From: Rhizophagus irregularis
Taxonomy: Eukaryota > Glomeromycota > Glomeromycetes > Glomerales > Glomeraceae
Assembly: GCF_026210795.1 (NCBI RefSeq)
Contig: NC_089435.1
Span: forward strand, 434,001-498,000
Reading direction: 5' to 3'
DNA length: 64,000 bases
A model generated the notes under the pieces. It was not told where the DNA came from. It saw nothing but the letters and a program-made list of their open reading frames with translations, and did no database searches. The position numbers were made by a program, and so were the translations under genes. Of the stretch, positions 56,224-64,000 are shown one piece after another. The stretch's first letter is position 1. Each line of letters opens with the position of its first letter.

Positions 56224-56679
56224 TTAGATATTATTTACATTATCACCGGAAATGGATGACGCATTGTAAGTATTGTCATTCGAATCATTCGAATATAATT
56301 GAATCATATTTTGTGGATGGTCAGCGGATTGTTGAACAATCTGTTGTCGAATTGAAGTTTGTACATTATAGTGGTGTTGAAAATGATGGTAAGGAACATG
56401 AGATAAATTAATTCTGTTATTTAAATGTCGAGCAATTTCTGTTGTAGTATTTAATTCTGTATAAGTAACATGATAAATGCGTGTATCGTTCGGTATGGGA
56501 AGGTAAAATTCAAAAGTAGGTGCAGAAGCAGTTGCACTAGTTTGTGAGGTATTTATGTTCGTATTAGTGGACATTCCCAGGGTTGAAGTATGTTGAAAGT
56601 TGAGTTCACCATTATTTTCAACAATTTGTAAAGGTGTTTGTATATTAGAATAATTTTGCGTTGAGTTCATGTTTTCCAT
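56224..56679 (-). CDS. Small N/T/Q-rich hypothetical protein
   Basis: A single open frame of 151 codons. The first 50 residues and last 35 are rich in N, S, T and Q and likely disordered. The central part is more ordered: FEFYLPIPNDTRIYHVTYTE, then IARHLNNRINLSHVPYHHFQ. No signal peptide or membrane segment, and no family recognised. A TATA-like stretch (ATATATACAGTATACTATTT on minus) lies about 35-55 bases upstream of the ATG. The real gene could continue in unseen exons. Confidence 0.5.
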   Translation of the reverse strand: MENMNSTQNYSNIQTPLQIVENNGELNFQHTSTLGMSTNTNINTSQTSATASAPTFEFYLPIPNDTRIYHVTYTELNTTTEIARHLNNRINLSHVPYHHFQHHYNVQTSIRQQIVQQSADHPQNMIQLYSNDSNDNTYNASSISGDNVNNI

Positions 56680-56913
56680 AATTTCTTTTTTATTTTCGAG
56701 TGCGAAAAGTATAAATAGTATACTGTATATATATGCTATTTTTCAAGATTATATCGTTTAATACGATAACGCAGCACAAAATTTAAAAGGAAAATTAATA
56801 ATCAACGATCGATATCTAACGCCTTTGCCTCACTTTAATTTTTCCCCATTTGGCATTGTACACACCTTATTTTGGTTTAATTCACTTTTGTTTCGACTTG
56901 CTTGGTCTCAATT

Positions 56914-57290
56914 AGGGATGGCAACGGTCACGGTCATTAACCGGTTATGACCGGTCATGACCGTGACCGATATCGGTCGGTCAAAGACCTCTGACCGACC
57001 GTTTGACCGACCGTTTGACCGATCCTGAAAACGTTTGCGAAACGTAATTTAATAAAAAAAATGTTTCACAAACGTTTTTTTAATTATTTTATTGTAATAG
57101 AAAACGTTGCGAAAACGTTTTTTATTAAGTATTTCAATTAAATTACGTTTCGCAAACGTTTTCAGGATCGGTTAACCGGTCGGTTAGACCGGTCGGTCAA
57201 CGGTCGGTCGGTCGGTCAAAGGTTCTTGACCGGTTATGACCGACCGATGACCGACCATGACCGACCATGACCGACCGTTGCCATCCCTAG
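56914..57290. mobile_element. GGTC-rich hAT-like MITE
   Basis: The ends AGGGATGGCAACGGTC and GACCGTTGCCATCCCT are inverted. TCTCAATT flanks at 56906-56913 and 57291-57298. Near the ends ACCGGT/GACCG words repeat. The interior is a large palindrome of AAAACGTTTGCGAAACGTAA and its inverse. It shares architecture and the ACGTTT interior with 13958-14660. Confidence 0.75.
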
Positions 57291-57298
57291 TCTCAATT

Positions 57299-59059
57299 TT
57301 GGTCTGGTTTATGTTGCCTATATCTAAATTTTATCCCGTTCACATTGTCTATACTTCAATTTTGGTACAATTCACCTAATATATATTTCTTATTTTACTT
57401 TGAACCATCCTTGTACTTGCTCTATTTAGTCTGTTGCGTCTTGTATTTGCATCACTTTGGTTTTGACCCACCTTGCTTTTGCCTCGCTTCGGTAGTTTGA
57501 CATAATATTATTATCTATGATTGGGCAAGAATTCAACACCAACTTATGGGGGTACTCGGTACGACGGAAGATTAACTTTAATTGGTTTTTCTCGTAGGAA
57601 TTTTTTGAAAATACTTTTAGACGAAAGTAGAAGATAAAATGACGATTAATATATAAATTAAATCTAGAAAAAAAAAATTAATTGTATAAATATAATGAAT
57701 TTATGGTATACATAAAAAGAAAATTAAGAGTATCAATTAAAAAAAAAGGTAAAATAAAATAATATAATATATTTTTTTCTTACATTTTTTATCGACGAAA
57801 CAATTTTGGATGGATAAATTCTTTTTCGAAACATCGAACATAATCGAACATGAATCAAGAAGGAAATTATTTCAGAAATAGATTTATAAAAAAAGTATAT
57901 TTATAAATAGAAACAAAGAATCAAAATTCTGGTGTAACGTTCGAAATGCAAGATATTGTAATCCATGATAAACAAAACTGCGGTATGTCAAACCATTAAA
58001 ATTGGCGTAATGCAAATCATGATGTTTGATATACATCGTTTATTTTGAAGAATAAAATCGTTGGTATGAAATAACTAAATATTGTCGGTACCAATGTTCG
58101 TTATAAATTTACAAATACTTTTGTTGAATAATTTGTTTTACCCAATTGTGATTTATATCATTATTGAAGTTACATAAAAAAGACTTAAAAACGATAATGA
58201 AGTTATTTAATGATTTACAATTCTAGGGGGTCAAGATCATCCAAAATTGATGTGATATGCAAGTCACAGATATGAAAGAATGATGAAAGTACAGTATATA
58301 AACTTTAATTATTATGTAATCCTTATATAATTCATTCTAACGCAGTAACGCTATGTTTAAGGAAATCAATATGTAATAATAAAAAAAAAATTGTATAAAT
58401 TTATTATATGTTTGATATCTATTGTAAATATACATATACTGCATTTGTCTAATGACGAAGATTAAATTGTAATCTAATCTATCGCAGCATATCGCAGCCG
58501 ACACAGCGTAAATAAATTACGTAAGCTAATATTCTAATAAAAAAGTTTTAATAATAGTTAATTACATTCTTAAAAGAATGGATAATCTAGACATCAATTT
58601 GATACATTTTTACAATGTTAATTATTTTTTGGTAAAAAATTTTGAAAATTTAATCTGAAATTTGCGTTAAGGTATAGCAATAGTTAAATTGGTACGAACT
58701 TATTTCATCTTTCTATTTCTTTAGCAATAATGATAGGTTGTCTATTTAGCCATATAAAGAAAAGTCAAATTTTCTTTATATCTGAACTAAAGACCAGGTC
58801 AAAATGGTATTTCGAACTTTTGAGTTTTTCTAGATAAATCGATCGACAGGCTGATCGCTGGTTTTTATTCACTCACGGACCATTTCCCGACAGGACATTT
58901 CCCGATAGCCTAACATCCGTCTGGAAATCGTGCCGTAACCGTTTTTATTATGTTAAGTATTACAGGTCAAAATTGTAGTTTACTCGTACTTTGTTTGTTT
59001 TTTTGTTTTTCAATTTTATTATCACATATCAGAATTGTTCATACAAAACGTAAAGAAAA
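57299..59059. other. Intergenic region with the left end of a decayed transposon
   Basis: No gene to 58860. At 58871-58905 the sequence CATTTCCCGACAGGACATTT followed by CCCGATAG is a direct repeat. It probably marks the left end of the transposon whose fossil coding region starts near 59060. Confidence 0.4.
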
Positions 59060-59700
59060 TATTTTTTTAATGAAATTATTGAAAATAGAATTTTCTTCCA
59101 CCTTTTGTTCTTTTCTTTATAACCGTTCTGGCACTGTTTTTGAAACTTTTAGACGCAGGAATAATTGCAAGTTTCAAAGATAATTTAAGAGAAAATATTG
59201 CAATTATTTGTAACTTTTGAAGATAGCAAAGATATTAATGAAGCAATCTTCAATTGCTGGAAAGAAACTATTTTGCCTTCTTCAACAATGAAGATATGGC
59301 CGATTCAAGATAGAGACAAAGAAGAAATAATGAATGATAAAAAATAGAAAATATCAATGAAATAATCAGAGAACTACAGTAGACATAATGTCCGATCTCC
59401 ACGCTGCTTTATTGGCAGATGCATTAAATAAATACTTTTGTGGATTGGTAGAAGAAAATTCCAACTAAAGAATTTTTAGATGATGACGATATCATAAAAT
59501 TGAGATACGTGAAGATGGAATTGATGAAAATGGTTTTGAAGAAGTGCAAATTCAAGTGTCTCTGGGCGATGCATTTAAATCTATGTGAATTTTTTTGAAC
59601 AACAAAAAAACAGATGGATTTAATATAGAAGGTACGAAAAGTATTTTGATTACTACGTGATGACTTGAATCGCAAGCTAAAAAACAAGTTCCAATAACTA
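59060..59700 (+). pseudogene. Fossil pogo/Tigger-type transposase
   Basis: Broken plus-strand frames show the order expected of the catalytic C-terminal part. First comes LLDAGIIASFKDNLR (about 59143-59190), then EDSKDINEAIFNCWKETILP (about 59220-59280), then DGIDENGFEEVQIQVSLGDA (about 59515-59575). Stops and frame changes lie between. The motif L-D-x-G-I-I-x-S-F-K is characteristic of Tc1/pogo transposases of the DDE type. The CATTTCCCGACAGG repeat at 58871 and ACCCGACAGGCCGACACC at 60081 may be its ends. Confidence 0.65.
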
Positions 59701-59869
59701 AATATTTATAATTTTTTGAAATTATATCTTGGTAATTTACTAGGGAAAGAAGTTGTTAAATTGCTTTTTTTTTTAAGTTTCAAAGTGTTATAATTTATTT
59801 GATCAGCAGTGGATACATTTAAAGTGATTTATTGATGTTTATATCATGATTTTATTATTATTCCAGTTT

Positions 59870-60300
59870 TTTAATCTCTTCAATGGTTAGCATATTTTCT
59901 CTTTCAGCATCCCAACATTTCATTATCAAATTTACAATAATTTTGGTATATCTTTAAAAATTTTGGTTTAATTCCTTTACATATTTTAAAATTCATCTTT
60001 CGAATTATTTCATCTTTGTTGTATTCAAACTTTTAATGCAACCGTGAAATACGAATTTTTTATCAATTCTGATTCTCAATACCCGACAGGCCGACACCTA
60101 ATGTATCATTCAGATCACTAAATCTACAACTTGTAATACAGTAATATCTTGTAATATCTTTAGGAATTTTATAAGGTATCTATTCAAAACATTTTGTTAA
60201 GTATAAAATTTTATAATTTTGAATTAATTCATCAATTTCTTTATTTTAATTAGTCCAATTTTTAAAATTCTTTAAAATCATTTAACATTACAAAGTTGAC
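59870..60300 (-). pseudogene. Decayed protein kinase fragment
   Basis: On the minus strand, NWTN-stop-NKEIDELIQ and WIPY-like I-P-Y-K-I (about 60160-60280) match the kinase N-terminal module used elsewhere in this window. Further down, ICKGIKPKF and NLIMKCWDAE...LTIEEIKKL (about 59875-59990) match the end of the C-lobe. Everything between is missing or scrambled. The transposon end at 60081 lies between the two pieces. Confidence 0.6.
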
Positions 60301-61276
60301 ATCAAAAGCTCCCTGTCCAGGTTTATTTCATTCTCCATATATTCACATACTTATTTTCATTTTTCTAAATTATCCATATAAATTATTTTTTAATCCATTT
60401 CTTCTAATTCAGTAGTTTAACCAATGGTTACATGGAGCTTTTAATTTTTTTAAAAAACATTAGGCCTTACCATACCAATTTGAAAGTATATTTAACATCA
60501 TGTATTTAAGAGGGGAAAGAATGGGAGAATAAATGAACAATAGAAAAATCAAACATTTATAATGAATTTTTCGGAAAAAAAGCATAAAAAAAAAATATTA
60601 TGTCACATATTAATCATGTGGCACTATGTTTACCATTGATTATTTTATGATCTTTTGTTAAATATATATAAACCATTAATTATGTAACATTATTATAAAA
60701 ATAAATTTTTACGTAATATTTTTTTTCTATCATCATGTTTCATAAATTCCTTGGTTGTTCGGGTTTCTTTTTTTTTTAATAATTCCATACTAGATTAATT
60801 TGAATTAATATTTTTTTTTATTTCTATTTAGTTAAATATTATTGATCTTGGATTTAAAAAAGATAGTGATATCATCATTCTCCCAATTTTCTGAAACAAG
60901 TAAAAAAGAGAATTTGTTCTTTGAACATTTATTATTTTCTTTGTATCAAATTGTTTTTAATTAAAGAAATATGTCAATCACTAAAATTTCAGCGAAATGC
61001 CCTTGATGAATTGTCTTTCTGCAAACTTCCAAAACTTCCCTTCAGCGAAATGACTTTGGAAAAATGAGTTTCTGTGAAACAGATTTAGGTGAAATGTACC
61101 ATAATCATTATAATTATAAGAAATAATGAAATAAAAATATTAAATAAACGAACATTATTCAATAATTATTATACTTGTATTTAATAATATTTATTTTATT
61201 TTAAAATTGTAATCACATAAAATGTAAATATTTTCTATATAATAACTGATAAATAATTCAATAAATAACAAGATTA
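60301..61276. other. Intergenic region on the 3' side of the right-hand Sel1/kinase gene
   Basis: No gene. At 60985-61095 there is a decayed arm of the TTTCGCCGAA element (CAGCGAAATG, CTTCAGCGAAATGACTTTGG, GTGAAACAGATTTAGGTGAA), which ends GTACC as the arm at 6401 begins GGTGC. The rest is AT-rich. Confidence 0.5.
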
Positions 61277-63754
61277 TTAATCTACAACCATACATTCAAA
61301 ACACTCAGACTTTTCTTGAACGATTTCCTGAACTATGAATTTGGACTTTTCTTGAGCTAAAATTTCAGTAAATTTAGTAAATTTGCGACTTGTATAATAT
61401 GCTTGTGGATGAGATTGCATAATAGAAGTATTTGCTTGTTCTTGTGCTAAAGTTTTGTTTGCTTCTACAAATTCAAGCATATCATCTTTTAATTGATTAT
61501 CAATATTATGTACTACAAAGTTATAATCTCCATCCCTGTTTATTGCATAATATTCATTATTACATCTAATCCATCCAGATACAATATTTTCAAGCATTCC
61601 TATGGTTGGTCTATTTGAGGGATTTGAATCCCAACATTTTTTCATTAAATCTATATAACATTTTGGAGTATTTTTTATAATTTCAGGACGTTCCCCTTTA
61701 CAAATATTCAAGGTAAGGTCATAATCATGTGCTTCATATTTAAATGGGGGAATACCTGATGTAAATTCCCACATTATCATTGAAAGACTATAAATATCAC
61801 TTGCTGAAGTATAGGGTTTGTTTCTTAATATTTCAGGAGCCATATAAGGTAAAACTCCATAAATTTCATCATCATCATTACCAGAATCTTGTGAATTGTT
61901 TATAGGTTTACATAATCCTAAATCAATAATAAATAATTCATTGTAATTATCTGACATTAATATATTACCATCATGAAAATCGCCATGAGTTAAATTTGAT
62001 TCATGAATTACTTTAAGTCCTAATATAATTGTTTTCAATAATTGTAGCTTATCTTGCCACTTAAATTTAATTATATCAGGTAAACATTTTCTCAAACTTC
62101 CTTTTTTCGCATAACTCATTACAATTATATAATTTAAATTATTTGGATCTTGAGTAATTCCAAAGAATTGAATAAATTTTGAAAATGATTTCTTTTGACA
62201 ATTATAATGATATTTCCACTATATAGACGATAAAAAAATTATTAAATTTTTTGCAAAAGAAAATAAAATTTGCTATTAAAATAAATACTATACCTCATCC
62301 AGAAATTTACTATTTAAACTTGATGAATTATTAAGTATTTTAAGAACAACCTCATAATCTATTTGTCTATTCCATTGTTGTTGTTTAAAATTCCAACTAT
62401 AAATAGGTCCATCTAACCAGATAGCTTTATGGATTTCTCCAAATCCTCCTTTATCATAATAATAAATACTTGACAATTTATTATAAGGTATCCATTCTAA
62501 AATTTCATAACTATTTTTAGTATTCTGTTGTGCTTCTTGAATAAATTTATCAATAAATTCATTTTTACTAGTCCATTTTGAAAAATCTTGTTGAAATCGT
62601 CTAGTATTACATTGTTGACACCACTGATAATCAGTATATGGTTGCATGCATTCATTACATGATTCAACTTCATTTTTAGAATTTACGTTATTTTCTGCTA
62701 CTTTTTGATACCAATAAAAAGCTTTTTCTAAATTCTTCTTTGTCCCTTCTCCATCATAATACCAATTGGCTAAATTAAGCATTGCTTTAATATGATCTTT
62801 TTCTGCTGCTTTTTGGCACCAACGAAAGGCTTTTTCTAAATTCTTTTCTGTTCCTTCTCCATTATAATAGCTATTGGATAAATTAAACATTGCTACTTCA
62901 TCACCATTTTCTGCTGATTTTTGAAACCAATGAAAGGCTTTTTCTAAATTCTTTTCTGTTCCTTTTCCATTATAATAATTACTGGCTAAACTAAGCATTG
63001 CATTAATACACCCATTTTCTGCTGCATTTTGATTCCAATAAAAGGCTTTTCCTAAATTCTTTTCTGTTCCTTCTCCATTTTTATAACATATGGCTAAATC
63101 TTTCATTGCATACTTCTCGCCATTTTCTGCTGCTCTTTGAAACAAATAAAAGGCTTTTTCTAAATTCTTTTCTGTTCCTTCTCCATTTTTATAACTAGTT
63201 GCTAAATTAAACATCGCTACTTCATCACCATTTTCTACTGCTTTTTGATACCAATAAAAGGCTTTTTCTAAATTCTTTTCTGTTCCTTTTCCATAATAAT
63301 AACTATCAGCTAAATTATTCATTGCTTTAATATAATCTTTTTCTGCTGCTTTTTGATACCAATGAAAGGCTTTTTCATAATTCTTTTCTATTCCTTTTCC
63401 ATCATAATAACTATTGGCTAAATTATTCATTGCTTTAATATAATCTTTTTCTGCTGCTTTTTGATACCAATAAAAAGCTTTTTCATAATTCTTTTCTGTT
63501 CCTTCTCCATTTTCATAGCATATAGCTAAATTAAGCATTGCTTTTTCATAACCATTTTCTGCTGCTTTTTGATACCAATGAAAGGCTTTTTCATAACTAT
63601 TTTCTGTTCCTTCTCCATAATAATAACTATCAGCTAAATTAAACATTGCTACTTCATTACCATTTTCCGTTGCTTTTTGATACCAATGAAAGGCTTTTTT
63701 ATAATTATTTTCTGTTCCTTCTCCATGATAATAACTATTGGCTAAATTATTCAT
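61277..63754 (-). CDS. Sel1-repeat protein kinase
   Basis: Two exons: 62294-63754 (from the first Met after a stop) and 61277-62218, with a 75-base phase-0 intron. The product has ten Sel1-like repeats of 36 residues (M-x-N-L-A-x-x-Y...GEGTEKN-x-EKAF-x-WYQKAAEN) covering about residues 1-355. The zinc-ribbon-like CNEC...WCQQC follows, then the kinase: GGFGEI in the glycine loop, VVLK lysine, HGDFHDGN catalytic loop (HRD arginine replaced by glycine), IDLG metal-binding loop, APE, and WDSNPSNRP near the C-lobe end. The tail has SHPQAYYTSRK, a motif shared in form with the modular kinase tail. Likely a cytosolic Ser/Thr-type kinase or pseudokinase with a protein-binding superhelix. An in-frame stop at 63785 lies just upstream, so the true N-terminus is uncertain. 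Confidence 0.75.
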
Positions 63755-64000
63755 TGCTACTTCATCACCATTTTCTGCTGCTTTTTAATACCAATAAAAG
63801 GCTTTTTCTAAATTCTTTTCTGTTCCTTCTCCATTATAATAGCTATTGGATAAATTAAACATTGCTACTTCATTACCATTTTCTGCTGCTTTTTGATACC
63901 AATGAAAGGCTTTTTCATAATTCTTTCCTGTTCCTTTTCCATTATAATAACTATTAGCTAAATTAAACATTGCTACTTCATCACCATTTTCTGCTGCTTT
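62700..64000 (-). repeat. Tandem 108-base Sel1 repeat array
   Basis: Twelve or more units of exactly 108 bases are conserved at DNA level, for example TTTTCTAAATTCTTTTCTGT on the plus strand in most units. This indicates recent unit duplication and exchange. Units differ mainly in KNL against KNY after GTE and in the linker (NGDEVA, KDYIKA and so on). Confidence 0.9.
63785..64000 (-). pseudogene. Upstream Sel1 repeats cut off by an in-frame TAA, continuing off the window
   Basis: Two more 36-residue Sel1 units and part of a third read in the same frame as the gene below. The codon at 63785-63787 is TAA where all aligned units have CAA (WYQKAA). Either the gene is split by this nonsense change, or translation of the downstream part starts afresh at 63754. 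The frame runs past the right edge. Confidence 0.65.

Noticed and set aside
11142-63787. Alternative genetic code reading TAA as glutamine
   Set aside because: TAA ends other genes normally here (several reductases), and glutamine is otherwise encoded by CAA/CAG; isolated nonsense changes are simpler.
62700-64000. CRISPR-like regular repeats
   Set aside because: The 108-base period is coding Sel1 repeat with no spacers, in a eukaryote.

Overview
This is a strongly AT-rich eukaryotic window with short phase-consistent GT-AG introns, many small inverted-repeat transposable elements and several tandem gene families. The combination of Sel1-repeat plus protein-kinase genes, kinase N-terminal modules of the type C-x2-C...W-C-x2-C...FEWIPY, an F-box gene and aldo/keto reductase copies points to an arbuscular mycorrhizal fungus (Glomeromycotina, most like Rhizophagus). 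This is inference from gene style; no database was consulted.

Layout. 1-1.3 kb: a Sel1/kinase gene on the minus strand whose kinase part is broken by an 11-base deletion relative to its paralogue at the right edge. 1.3-7.8 kb: gene-poor, with one direct-repeat-flanked insertion and one long inverted-repeat element. 7.8-13.4 kb: the most striking locus, a ten-exon minus-strand kinase gene in which one exon, encoding a zinc-ribbon-like motif plus the kinase N-lobe, has been tandemly amplified. Nine N-lobe modules precede a single catalytic C-lobe. All exons are multiples of three with phase-0 introns. 13.4-19.6 kb: nested repeats, including a GGTC-rich inverted-repeat element, a SINE-like element and a Tc1/mariner-like MITE.

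19.6-49.7 kb: six minus-strand aldo/keto reductase genes sharing one 13-exon plan. Five are open; the fourth has a CGA-to-TGA stop and has lost one intron precisely. Between them lie decayed retroelement fragments (27.4, 31.6 and 45 kb), a 125-base minisatellite, a SINE-like element with a 280-base palindrome, several MITEs and an unrecognised 507-residue single-exon gene (34.8-36.3 kb). Shared flanks show that parts of the array arose by segmental duplication. A TATA-like box lies about 47-63 bases upstream of every start codon.

49.7-64 kb: an F-box gene split by an inserted element with an 8-base target duplication, a small N/T/Q-rich hypothetical gene, another GGTC-rich MITE, fossils of a pogo/Tigger-like transposase and of a kinase, and finally the second Sel1/kinase gene. 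That gene has at least ten 36-residue repeats, an in-frame TAA inside a further repeat, and runs off the right edge.

The genes do not form a pathway. The kinases and F-box protein are expanded signalling and turnover families, the reductases are a local metabolic expansion, and the rest is transposon-derived.
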